Source: Ectobacillus polymachus
GTDB lineage: Bacteria > Bacillota > Bacilli > Bacillales > Bacillaceae_G
Direction: 5' to 3'
DNA length: 64,000 nt
Assembly (NCBI RefSeq): GCF_048159605.1
Contig: NZ_JBLREB010000005.1
Coordinates: 62,001 to 126,000 of the forward strand
Each line of letters begins with the position of its first letter. Within the stretch, counting starts at the first letter, position 1. Both the position numbers and the translations under genes were made by a program. The notes below the pieces were generated by a model that saw only the letters and a list, made by a program, of their open reading frames with translations, did not search any database and had not been told where the DNA came from. Below, in pieces: positions 53,841-61,865 of the stretch.

Positions 53841-53852
53841 TCATTCCTAGGT
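53841..53852 (+). promoter_or_regulatory. Conserved upstream motif of small-protein gene 3
   Basis: TCATTCCTAGGT, 58 nt before ATG 53899. Confidence 0.35.
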
Positions 53853-53898
53853 CTAGGTAAATAAAATACAACAGTATTAAATAAAAAGAGGTGATATG

Positions 53899-54213
53899 AT
53901 GTCTTTCCCAAACATTCCGAATATTACACCAACAATTTCGGTTACTACGCCACAGGCTATACAGTTACTTTTATCTTCCATTGCCTTGGAAGAGTTAGCT
54001 CTCGCTCACATTATTAATGCCGAGGCTGAGAAGCTTCAATTTGTTCTTGGAACTTTGAGTTCAGGAGTCAGACTTTCTCCTCCAGTGGTGTCTGTTTCCA
54101 ATCTGCTTACTGTAGACGCAAGTATTCAAAGAACTTTAGAAGACGTTATCAAAAAAGAAATGTTACTGCAGTTCAAGTTTGAAAACATCCTTGATCTTAT
54201 AAAGCAGCAATGA
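53899..54213 (+). CDS. Small helical protein of the NAEAEKIQ family, member 3
   Basis: 104 aa: MSFPNIPNITPTISVTTPQA, helix LSSIALEELALAHIINAEAE followed by KLQFVLGTL, short linker SSGVRLSPPVVSVSNLL, and C-terminal KKEMLLQFKFENILDLIKQQ. I take the second of two adjacent ATGs because it aligns with the starts of members 1 and 2 and keeps the AGAGGTGAT spacing. The stop is 3 nt from the convergent RMD-like gene, leaving no room for a separate terminator. Confidence 0.84.
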   Translation: MSFPNIPNITPTISVTTPQAIQLLLSSIALEELALAHIINAEAEKLQFVLGTLSSGVRLSPPVVSVSNLLTVDASIQRTLEDVIKKEMLLQFKFENILDLIKQQ

Positions 54214-54216
54214 TAG

Positions 54217-55140
54217 CTAGAGTTTATTTAAACAATAATGGTAAATATCCCTCAATGTATCATCTAGTTTCTGCTTTGGTTTCCATCTCGTTAATCTGAA
54301 TAATTTCCCTGGGTCTCCTACTAATCTTGGGTTATCTACCATTCTCATTTTATTCGGATCCGTAATCACCTGAATTGTTCTATTTGAAAAGGACAAAAGA
54401 ATATTTAATATATCTTGAATATAAACTCCCTTGCCAGTGCATACATTGTACACTTCACCAGGCTTTCCTGACAGTCCAATTTCGTAATATGCCTTTACGA
54501 TATCCCTTACATCTGTAAAATCTCTTATGACTTGTAGATTACCAATACTTATTACATTTTCTTTTGTTAGCCCTTTATTGATAAGGGCTATTTGATGTGC
54601 AAAATCAGTTGTTACAAATCCTAACCTTTGACCAGGACCAATATGATTAAACGGTCTAACATGTGTCACATTCAATTTATACGTTTTGTAATAGAAAGTT
54701 GTAAGCATGTTTATCATGCATTTGCTTATCCCATACGGATTTATTGGGTTTAATGGTGTTTCTTCTGGGACTTGTTCTACTCCTTTAGGAATAGTCCCAT
54801 ACTCTTCTGAAGATCCTACTGTAATGACCTTTATTTGTTGATCTGATTTTCTTACTGCTTCCAACAAGTGAATCGTTCCTATTACATTTCCCTGAATAAA
54901 ATCAGACTTATGTTCCCATGACTCCCTTACATTGCTTAATCCAGCCAAATGAAAAATGTGCGTAGGATTGACTTTTTCAATTAATACAAGGACCTCATTC
55001 TCAGTTAATAAATCTAATTCAAAAATATGCTTCTTGCCTCTGTTTACCCTTGATGTCCCATAGACGTCAGCTTTATCCCGCAAAAAGGTTTCAAGATATT
55101 GCCCTACAAATCCAGTAATACCTGTAATAAGTACTTTCAT
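54217..55140 (-). CDS. rmd: GDP-4-keto-6-deoxy-D-mannose reductase (RMD-like)
   Basis: 307 aa, extended SDR family. NAD(P)-binding ITGITGFVGQYLE (about 5-17), catalytic Ser/Tyr/Lys as SSEEYG ... NPYGISKCMINML (YxxxK), and RPFNHIGPGQRLGFVTTDFAHQIA, the motif of the GDP-6-deoxymannose reductase (RMD) group rather than GDP-fucose synthase. Predicted to reduce the GMD product to GDP-D-rhamnose. Stop and start codons of gmd and this gene abut (TAAATG), so they are coupled. Reduction to another 6-deoxyhexose such as 6-deoxytalose cannot be excluded. Confidence 0.82.
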   Translation of the reverse strand: MKVLITGITGFVGQYLETFLRDKADVYGTSRVNRGKKHIFELDLLTENEVLVLIEKVNPTHIFHLAGLSNVRESWEHKSDFIQGNVIGTIHLLEAVRKSDQQIKVITVGSSEEYGTIPKGVEQVPEETPLNPINPYGISKCMINMLTTFYYKTYKLNVTHVRPFNHIGPGQRLGFVTTDFAHQIALINKGLTKENVISIGNLQVIRDFTDVRDIVKAYYEIGLSGKPGEVYNVCTGKGVYIQDILNILLSFSNRTIQVITDPNKMRMVDNPRLVGDPGKLFRLTRWKPKQKLDDTLRDIYHYCLNKL

Positions 55141-56103
55141 TTACATTCCCCTGTACTTTCGTGTATCATGGTCAACCATCATCTTTACTAAATTTTCGAA
55201 AGAAACTCGTGGTTCCCAACCTAATCTTTCTTTCGCTTTTTTCGGGTCGCCAAGCAGCAAATCTACTTCTGCTGGTCTCATAAATGCAGGATCTTGAATG
55301 ACATAATCTTCCCATTTTAGTCCGACATGATCAAAGGCGATTTCGACAAGACGACGTACGGTATGGGTTTTCCCTGTGGCTACAACATAATCATCTGGCT
55401 TTTCCTGCTGAAGCATAAGCCACATCGCTTTAATGTAATCTCCTGCGAATCCCCAATCCCTTTTTGCATCAAGATTGCCAAGCCTAAGCTCTGTTTGGAG
55501 ACCATATTTAATTCTTGCTACAGCATCTGTTACTTTACGCGTAACAAATTGTATGCCCCGTCTCGGTGACTCGTGGTTGAATAAGATTCCCGAGCATGCA
55601 AATATATCATAGCTTTCTCGATAATTAACTGTAATCCAATGACCAAATACTTTAGCAACACCATAAGGACTTCTTGGATAAAACGGCGTCGTTTCTTTTT
55701 GAGGGGTTTCTATTACCTTTCCATACATTTCTGAACTTGAAGCCTGATAAAACCGTGCATCTGGCTTTACTTCCCTTACAGCTTCCAACATATGCAGTAC
55801 ACCCAGACCAGTGACTTCTCCTGTATAAACAGGCTGTAACCAGGAATCAGCTACAAATGATTGTGCACCGAGGTTATATACCTCATCAGGGAGGGACAGT
55901 TTTACGGCTTGTATCAATGAAGATAAATCAGACAAATCACCTGATACAAATTCGATCTCCTTGACTATATGTTTAATATTTTCATAATTTTCAGTTGATG
56001 TTCTCCTTTTTAAGCCATAAACTTTGTATCCTTTTTCTAGAAGAAATTCCGCCAAATATGACCCATCTTGACCAGTGATACCCGTTATAAGAGTTCTCTT
56101 CAT
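55141..56103 (-). CDS. gmd: GDP-mannose 4,6-dehydratase
   Basis: 320 aa SDR enzyme converting GDP-mannose to GDP-4-keto-6-deoxy-mannose. Motifs: TLITGITGQDGSYLAEFLLEKG (about 3-24), LYRRTS-like KRRTSTENYENI, YQASSSEMYGKVIETPQKETTPFYPRSPYGVAK (catalytic Ser, Glu, Tyr, Lys), FNHESPRRGIQFVTRKV and GNLDAKRDWGFAGDYIKAMW. Full length. Upstream 56104-56209 should hold the promoter, since a strong terminator closes the preceding unit. With manC and the RMD-like gene it forms a GDP-deoxyhexose pathway. Confidence 0.94.
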   Translation of the reverse strand: MKRTLITGITGQDGSYLAEFLLEKGYKVYGLKRRTSTENYENIKHIVKEIEFVSGDLSDLSSLIQAVKLSLPDEVYNLGAQSFVADSWLQPVYTGEVTGLGVLHMLEAVREVKPDARFYQASSSEMYGKVIETPQKETTPFYPRSPYGVAKVFGHWITVNYRESYDIFACSGILFNHESPRRGIQFVTRKVTDAVARIKYGLQTELRLGNLDAKRDWGFAGDYIKAMWLMLQQEKPDDYVVATGKTHTVRRLVEIAFDHVGLKWEDYVIQDPAFMRPAEVDLLLGDPKKAKERLGWEPRVSFENLVKMMVDHDTRKYRGM

Positions 56104-56209
56104 GATGTCATCCCCAGTCGTGTTTGATGAAAAATTTTCTATTGTATTGTTATGCTGTTATCCCCTTCTTATATTCCCTTATCCAGAAAGGCCAATACCT
56201 TTTGAATAC

Positions 56210-56270
56210 AAAAAAACCTTATAGAAAAGACGTTGGTTATTTCTACCAACACCCTTTATATAAGGATTTT
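56210..56270 (-). terminator. Large terminator separating the glycosyltransferase genes from gmd-rmd
   Basis: Reverse strand CCTTATA ... GTGTTGGT-agaaat-AACCAACG ... TATAAGG, a long two-part stem followed by TTTTTTT. Confidence 0.85.
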
Positions 56271-56274
56271 TAAT

Positions 56275-57402
56275 TTAGGAAAATAATCTTGCCTTCATTT
56301 GCTTGGCAATAACCTCTGGAGAGAAATGATCTTGTATGTCTTGTTTTGCCTGCAATGCAATTTCTTCTCTTTTTTTATGATTCTCAAACGCCTCCCGCAT
56401 TACCTTTCGGACGGATTGTTCTTTTACCTTTGGCCATTTATGTCCTAAATAGTGAATGCTCCTTGTCCGTTGCAACTCAGGGTGTACGAATTCGAGCTCC
56501 TGCTCTGGTTCTATTAGAAAACAATTTTGATCATTCATCCATTCTGTAACTCCTCCCCAATTAATAGATATAACTGGTTTCCCTATCGCCATCATCTCCA
56601 TCTGTGGCATACCCCATCCACAGGCTCTTTCAGTAGAAATATAGCAGGTGCAGCTTGAATATAGAGACAGAAGATCTTCTCGCGGGGTATTTTCAATCAT
56701 AATGTGGATATGAGGATTATTTACTTTGTCCGGTATATAGGAAGACACTAAATCAGAAAAATTTTCCTGGCTAATCCAGTATGGAATATATATTTTTAAG
56801 ATAAGGCTAACATCATCTCTACTAGAAAATTCTTCACAATAACTCTGAATAAGTAAGTCTAAGCCTTTGCGATAATCAAAGGCCAACGAGTACAAAAACT
56901 TAAAGGATTTAACTTCACTTGGAAAGGGGTATAAATCAAATTGTTTCGTATATTGGCTACTCTCAATCGGATAATGAATAACCTGTACCTTTGAGGAATC
57001 GACACCAGATTCGGTGAATGTCCGATAATTAAATTGAGTAGGTACCCAAATTTCATCCATCTCATTGCATAAATTTGCCCAATGAATTGGTATGCGATCC
57101 GTTTCATATAGAGTAATTCCAATCGTTTTTTTAAATCCTTTTTTATCTATATACATAAATGACTCTGAGGGACTATGAATCACAAGAACAGGATCATCAC
57201 CTAGATTGATTTTGGTGCTAAGGAAATTTGATAACAGTTCGAAATCATCTTCCCCAATTTCTTTATTCATTTTCCCACTATTTACTACATGTACAGGGAG
57301 TCCAATATGTTGTAAAGCTCTTAAATAGTTTCTAGAAACATTGCCGTATCCCCCCATATCACCAATAGGACCTATCCACACAATTCCTGAAGGTTTAGAC
57401 AT
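56275..57402 (-). CDS. Glycosyltransferase (GT4-like)
   Basis: 375 aa GT-B type enzyme. N-terminal WIGPIGDMGGYGNVSRNYLR (sugar-nucleotide/acceptor loop), middle FKFLYSLAFDYRKGLDLLIQSYCEEF, and C-terminal STERACGWGMPQMEMMAIGKPVISINWGGVTEWM with the E-containing motif ERACGWGMPQMEMMA in place of EGFG-P. I use ATG 57402 (MSKPSGIVWIG), which has AGGGAG 10 nt upstream; the frame extends seven codons further without a ribosome site. 129 nt after the gene at 57532. Confidence 0.84.
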   Translation of the reverse strand: MSKPSGIVWIGPIGDMGGYGNVSRNYLRALQHIGLPVHVVNSGKMNKEIGEDDFELLSNFLSTKINLGDDPVLVIHSPSESFMYIDKKGFKKTIGITLYETDRIPIHWANLCNEMDEIWVPTQFNYRTFTESGVDSSKVQVIHYPIESSQYTKQFDLYPFPSEVKSFKFLYSLAFDYRKGLDLLIQSYCEEFSSRDDVSLILKIYIPYWISQENFSDLVSSYIPDKVNNPHIHIMIENTPREDLLSLYSSCTCYISTERACGWGMPQMEMMAIGKPVISINWGGVTEWMNDQNCFLIEPEQELEFVHPELQRTRSIHYLGHKWPKVKEQSVRKVMREAFENHKKREEIALQAKQDIQDHFSPEVIAKQMKARLFS

Positions 57403-57531
57403 ATTTTCAATCTCCCTTTTCATGATCTATAGAATTAAGTGACCAAACTTCCCTACAAAACTGAAAACATATCATCGGATGGTTTGACCTATTTTCAATT
57501 GATATAGAATTGTTCTTTATACAAAGTAATA

Positions 57532-58530
57532 TTACTTCCCGCTTAAATATTTCTCCCATTGTTTTTTAATACTCTCTTTTCCAAACAATTGAATTGCTTT
57601 TTTTCTAGCATTTCCGCTGATTTCTTTGGCAAATTCGTAGTTGTTCAATAATTCATGTAAATAAGCCCGTAACTCAAAAATATTATCGGAGAGAAAACCC
57701 TCTCTTCCATTTTCAATAATTTCAGGAATTTCAAACGTACGTTGTTGATAAAGTGGATGGTTACCTTGAATTTCTGAAACGGAAACAATAGGAATACCTG
57801 TCATAAATGCCTCAATAAAACCAAGGGTATAACTCGTAACCCTAGTACCGGTATAAAAAAATGCTCGATTTTCCTTCATCTCTTGTTTCATTTGTTCATA
57901 TGTTAGCATTCCTGCGCTTTCAGGCAGCCCCTCATTACCCGGACCAAATAATTTAACCGGAAGTTCCATACAGGCGAAATGGAAAATATTATAGTTGCAA
58001 TCTATTATCCTTTGTTTCATTAACTGATTAATAGTTATAATTTGTGATTTATTTCCTATCCATTCATCATACTCTTTAGGATCTTTGTAGAACCTAATTA
58101 TGGAGTCTTCCCCAATATAACCTGGAATCATTTTTTCCCTTGGAGAATACCGAACAATTTCCATGCCTTGTTCTCGATACGGGCGAAGCATTTCTTCAAC
58201 CTCAGGAACGGATTGGCCGATTGACCGCCAAATCACCCGTTTGTGTTTAATCTTTTCCCAATTATTTATGACCATAGAAGGTGTATGCATAATAATAATA
58301 ATGTCTTTGTCTGCAACCATGTCGGGATGCAAATCATCTTTTGGAAAACGATCGACTAGATCTGCAAAATGTGGATCATAGGACATTTCTGGTATTGGGG
58401 GACGAAGTTTACTACCTTTATGTGGACGGGAATATTGTCCATGTGAAAAACATTCGTATCCTAATTCAGTAAATAGTTTTAGTTCATCATATTCCAATAC
58501 CTCATGAACCGATAAGTATAAAATTTTCAT
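57532..58530 (-). CDS. Putative glycosyltransferase (GT-B-like), unusual
   Basis: 332 aa. N-terminal KILYLSVHEVLEYDELKLFTELGY, then VIWRSIGQSVPEVEEMLRPY and SPREKMIPGYIGEDSIIRFYKDPKEY. C-terminal ALLAYT-like MLTYEQMKQEM, FIEAFMTGIPIVSVSEIQGNHPLYQQRTFEIPE and a typical GT helix FAKEISGNARKKAIQLFG. This is like GT-B C-terminal domains, but I cannot place it in a CAZy family. ATG 58530 lies right at the edge of the 58.5-59.0 kb mobile-like element and has no good ribosome site, so the element may have displaced its own leader. Confidence 0.65.
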   Translation of the reverse strand: MKILYLSVHEVLEYDELKLFTELGYECFSHGQYSRPHKGSKLRPPIPEMSYDPHFADLVDRFPKDDLHPDMVADKDIIIIMHTPSMVINNWEKIKHKRVIWRSIGQSVPEVEEMLRPYREQGMEIVRYSPREKMIPGYIGEDSIIRFYKDPKEYDEWIGNKSQIITINQLMKQRIIDCNYNIFHFACMELPVKLFGPGNEGLPESAGMLTYEQMKQEMKENRAFFYTGTRVTSYTLGFIEAFMTGIPIVSVSEIQGNHPLYQQRTFEIPEIIENGREGFLSDNIFELRAYLHELLNNYEFAKEISGNARKKAIQLFGKESIKKQWEKYLSGK

Positions 58531-58548
58531 CTAAAATCGCACAGGATA

Positions 58549-58995
58549 CCCCATCTTCAAACATGCGCAGGGCGTAGCCCAATGTTAAGGTGGGGAGGAA
58601 TGTGCGTTGACGTAAGCCAAAACACTCCTGAGCTACCTCCTTCCGTGTTATAATTTAATTTGGATAAAGGAGAAAACCGTTGAATATGGAAGGCACTCCT
58701 TTACTCGTTTTGCTCTTTGACAAGATATGAGGTTGCTACAAAAAGTCGTTTGTAGCGTAAAATCTTAGACGTATTCGTCTGCCTAGTTGGATGTGGAAGC
58801 CTAGTACTGCCACTAGGCAAAGCCGCCTGCGTAACGGTTGCTATTTGGGTATATCCCTTGTAGTAGGGTAGCAGTCAATCTGCCCACGATGTAACACCAC
58901 ACTAAGGAAGGAGTTGCAAGACCCTTGCACTTCTGGGTAGTTACAAGCTCCCACTTCAATCACACCGTAAGGTCGATAAGTGGTGAGTAGTTGAC
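58549..58995 (+). mobile_element. IS200/IS605-like non-autonomous element with possible omega-RNA
   Basis: No transposase is encoded in this 447-bp stretch. Left hairpin: CCCCATCTT ... AAGGTGGGG (58549-58595) with GGGC-gta-GCCC inside. Right hairpin: CTCCCACTT / AAGTGGTGAG with one bulged base (58948-58987), followed by TAGTTGAC. This right end is like the terminal hairpins of IS200/IS605 elements. Between them are structured GC-richer segments such as GCCTAGTACTGCCACTAGGC, resembling the omega-RNA region that ends TnpB elements. Boundaries and family are from pattern recognition only. It separates manC from the downstream glycosyltransferase genes. Confidence 0.55.
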
Positions 58996-59091
58996 AATCT
59001 ACCCTGCCACCTCATTACTTTGTGAGCTAAGACACATTCGAAAAGATTATCATAAATCTTGCAAGGCTTTACCAAAACATTCCTTAACTAT

Positions 59092-60474
59092 TTACCTACT
59101 CGTATTATTCCGCTTACCCTCAATTTCTTCCTTCATGTCTTCCCATGACAGAAACAAACGTACAATATCATCCTCTTCAAGTTTACTTCCCATCTGCACC
59201 TCAATCATTTCAAGCTCCTTGATTGCTTTGATTCCATGCTTTCCACCAATCGGGATGTTCAATACATCACCTGCTTTTACATAAGATATTACATCATCTA
59301 GAACAAATTCACCTTCGCCTGAAACAATCACCCATACTTCGCTTCGATTATGATGATATTGGTAGCTGATGTTTTTTCCAGCTAATACACATAGCCGTTT
59401 TGTCAGTACTTTCGTTCCATCAGGGGATTCTTTACAATCCAAGACACGGTACCATCCCCAGCGACGTTCCTCAAACATAGGTCGCCTATCAAAATCTTTT
59501 ACAATCTCTTTGATTTGGTGGCTGCTCTTTTTATCTGAAATCAAAATGCCATCCGAACTTGTAGCGACAACCAAATTTGACATTCCTACTACAACAACCG
59601 GAATGTCTAATTCATTGATTATATGTGTTCCTTTACAATCCTCACTCATTGAGCCTCTACCGATGATATTGGTTTGCATTTCATCAGTTAACGTGTTCCA
59701 AGTCCCGAGATCTTTCCAATAACCGTTATATGGGATAACGACAATCTGCTTTGCCTTTTCGACTATTTCATAATCAAAACTAATTTTAGGAAGCTTCCCA
59801 TAGTGTTGAATCAGTTCATCATATTGCGTAGGCAAACCTCTTTCTTCTAATTGATTCATCATATAACCAAGCCTAAACGCAAAAACTCCGCAATTCCACA
59901 ACGCATCTTGTGTTAGTAATCTTTTAGCCTGCTCTTCTGACGGTTTTTCCTTGAAACCCTTTACTTTACTATATATTTGTAGCTTCTCACTAGGAATAAT
60001 ATAACCGTATTTTGTGGAAGCGTAGGTAGGATTTACACCAATTAAGCCAATTTCCACATCTTCTTGCCTGATAACCCACTCTAAATCTTTGACTTTATCA
60101 AAAAATCGATTTTCCACAAACGGATCTACAGGCATTACAGTGATGACTTCGTTTTCATTAACACCAAGAATGGAATACAAATATGCTGCGGCTAACGCAA
60201 TGGCAGGAAAGGTATCTCTTCGCTCCGGTTCGATAATGATTGGGACCCCGGTATCCAATTGACTTTGAATGACATCCGCTTGATTGTTATTAGTTGAAAT
60301 ATAAGTTACATCCAATAACCCACTCAAACCTAATTGTCGCCAAATTCTTTGAACCATGGACTCTAGCTTATTTTCTGGACTCACCAACATTTTTAGAAAT
60401 TGCTTAGATCTATAATCATTGGAAAGCGGCCATAATCGTTTTCCTGATCCTCCTGACAGCAATATAAGTTTCAT
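59092..60474 (-). CDS. manC: Mannose-1-phosphate guanylyltransferase / mannose-6-phosphate isomerase-like
   Basis: 460 aa. N-terminal nucleotidyltransferase: LLSGGSGKRLWPLSNDYRSKQFLKM (GGxGxRLWPLS), then EPERRDTFPAIALAAAYL and GYIIPSEK. C-terminal cupin-type mannose-6-phosphate isomerase domain from about residue 345 (YQYHHNRSEVWVIVSGEGEFVLDD, GGKHGIKAIKELEMIEVQMG). Makes GDP-mannose, the precursor for gmd. I use ATG 60474 (MKLILLSGG), which follows GAGGTG with good spacing, rather than the GTG three codons upstream that lies inside it. Last 90 nt before the mobile-like element hold no gene. Confidence 0.92.
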   Translation of the reverse strand: MKLILLSGGSGKRLWPLSNDYRSKQFLKMLVSPENKLESMVQRIWRQLGLSGLLDVTYISTNNNQADVIQSQLDTGVPIIIEPERRDTFPAIALAAAYLYSILGVNENEVITVMPVDPFVENRFFDKVKDLEWVIRQEDVEIGLIGVNPTYASTKYGYIIPSEKLQIYSKVKGFKEKPSEEQAKRLLTQDALWNCGVFAFRLGYMMNQLEERGLPTQYDELIQHYGKLPKISFDYEIVEKAKQIVVIPYNGYWKDLGTWNTLTDEMQTNIIGRGSMSEDCKGTHIINELDIPVVVVGMSNLVVATSSDGILISDKKSSHQIKEIVKDFDRRPMFEERRWGWYRVLDCKESPDGTKVLTKRLCVLAGKNISYQYHHNRSEVWVIVSGEGEFVLDDVISYVKAGDVLNIPIGGKHGIKAIKELEMIEVQMGSKLEEDDIVRLFLSWEDMKEEIEGKRNNTSR

Positions 60475-60533
60475 ATCATGCACCTCAATACAGTAAATTC
60501 GTTACAAATTTCTCTCCTCTGAACTACTATCAT

Positions 60534-60785
60534 ATGAGTGCATGTGACAATGTGAAATGGATAAAAGTCAATGGATCTTTAGAATGAACAACATTTACGG
60601 ATTCCGTTAGTCCAGCAACAACTATTGAAGAATGTAATGCAGGATAACGAGTAATAGAAAACAATAACACCTTCATTGCTACGTTAACGTCACACGGGAA
60701 TGGGGAATTGAACTAAGCAGAAGACATGCTTTTTATCAGGGCATTTGTAACAGATAGTAATGGTGAATCATACACTAAAACGTAA
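60534..60785 (+). pseudogene. Decayed 83-codon ORF with three in-frame stops
   Basis: Starting at ATG 60534 the frame reads MSACDNVKWIKVNGSLE, TGA at 60585, TTFTDSVSPATTIEECNAG, TAA at 60645, RVIENNNTFIATLTSHGNGE LN, a further TAA near 60714, AEDMLFIRAFVTDSNGESYT KT and the terminal TAA. The coding-like amino-acid composition and continuous frame across three stops suggest a broken gene rather than random sequence. Product unknown. It precedes member 4 of the small-protein family by 26 nt. Confidence 0.55.
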
Positions 60786-60811
60786 ATTAAAAAAAGGAGG
60801 GTGCTATTACC

Positions 60812-61120
60812 TTGAGTATGCCAACGATACCCGCTGAGCCCCATCGTCCCAATCGTAAAGAAATCATTATAGACTTATTGGAATCAATAGCATTAGAGGA
60901 AATTGCTTTATCACATCTTTTAAACGCTGAAGCGGAAAAAATTCAAGCTTTCGTTGGGGAATGTAAGGATTTCCCTACAGAGCCCACAAACTGTGAAATA
61001 CTCCAATTCAACAGAGAAGCAACAAGATTTGTTGAAACAATCTTAATGAAAGAATGGCTATTATTAAGGAAACTTGAGAATGTATTAGAATTAATCCCAG
61101 ATGATTCATGCTGTGAGTAA
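60812..61120 (+). CDS. Small helical protein of the NAEAEKIQ family, member 4 (divergent)
   Basis: 102 aa. Starts TTG (AAAAGGAGGG upstream). Contains LESIALEEIALSHLLNAEAE followed by KIQAFVG, the same helix as members 1-3, then a Cys-containing linker (KDFPTEPTNCEI) and the helix MKEWLLLRKLENVLELI. The N-terminus lacks MSFPNIPN and instead reads MSMPTIPAEP. The family core is therefore LESIALEEIAL-H-NAEAEKIQ. Cys residues occur at about 52, 61, 100 and 101. Paired with the unknown gene at 61165 downstream. Confidence 0.8.
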   Translation: MSMPTIPAEPHRPNRKEIIIDLLESIALEEIALSHLLNAEAEKIQAFVGECKDFPTEPTNCEILQFNREATRFVETILMKEWLLLRKLENVLELIPDDSCCE

Positions 61121-61164
61121 AACTCATCAAAATTAGTAAATATTCTTTTGAGGAAGGGGGGAAG

Positions 61165-61674
61165 GTGTTGTTCTATCGATTCGATGAAGAAAAATATATA
61201 TCTTTCTTATGGTCAATCTTCCATATGGAGCGTTCTGTTCATAAATATTTACATTCAATACATGATATGTTGATTGCAATTAAACATAACGATAAAAATA
61301 AAAGTGAAAATGACGATGCAACCATCATTGTAAAAAATCATATAGTACCACTGCTACAACGTATTGCTGACTTAGAAGGAATTATGTTAAGAAAGACTTT
61401 TTATATTTTCGAACATACTTGCCCTCATACCCAAATAGATGCAATGCTCCGTATATCCAAAGAGCGTTTTGATGAGAGATTCCTAAATACAAAGGCTTTA
61501 TTATCTGATATAAATATAAAACTTAAACAAGTCTATCCGAATTATAAGATTATTGATGAAACAATCGGGAGTATTATATTTCTAGAAACGAGAAGAAAGC
61601 AATTTTTTTTAGTCCCTAAGCAATGGAAAGAAAATAATGACCCTTCGAAAGTATGGTTAGCATATAAACCGTGA
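61165..61674 (+). CDS. Hypothetical helical protein next to small-protein member 4
   Basis: 169 aa, mostly alpha-helical, no signal or membrane segment. Start GTG 61165 (TTG three nt later also possible) follows AGGAAGGGGGG. The segment LQRIADLEGIMLRKTFYIFE faintly echoes the C-terminal helix of the small-protein family (MKEWLLLRKLENVLELI). No known domain. It lies 44 nt downstream of member 4 and has its own terminator, suggesting a two-gene unit. Confidence 0.65.
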   Translation: MLFYRFDEEKYISFLWSIFHMERSVHKYLHSIHDMLIAIKHNDKNKSENDDATIIVKNHIVPLLQRIADLEGIMLRKTFYIFEHTCPHTQIDAMLRISKERFDERFLNTKALLSDINIKLKQVYPNYKIIDETIGSIIFLETRRKQFFLVPKQWKENNDPSKVWLAYKP

Positions 61675-61743
61675 ACATTAACCTTAAATAGTACTAAGGA
61701 CAGCTAGCTCTCTTACGTGTACAGGAATAGCTAGCATTAAAAA

Positions 61744-61775
61744 AACTCAGACCACACTAGGTCTGAGTTTTTTAA
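61744..61775 (+). terminator. Intrinsic terminator
   Basis: AACTCAGACC-acacta-GGTCTGAGTT followed by TTTTT. Confidence 0.92.
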
Positions 61776-61865
61776 ATCTAGACTTTTTGATTTAATCCCC
61801 ATTTAAGTGACTATTCAAGCAGTTAGATACTATCAATGAATCTGGCAGTTCGCACGAATACTAAA

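Noticed and set aside
58531..58995. Group II intron or CRISPR-like array
   Set aside because: No domain V sequence, no reverse transcriptase, and no repeated units with spacers; hairpins at both ends fit IS200/IS605 better.
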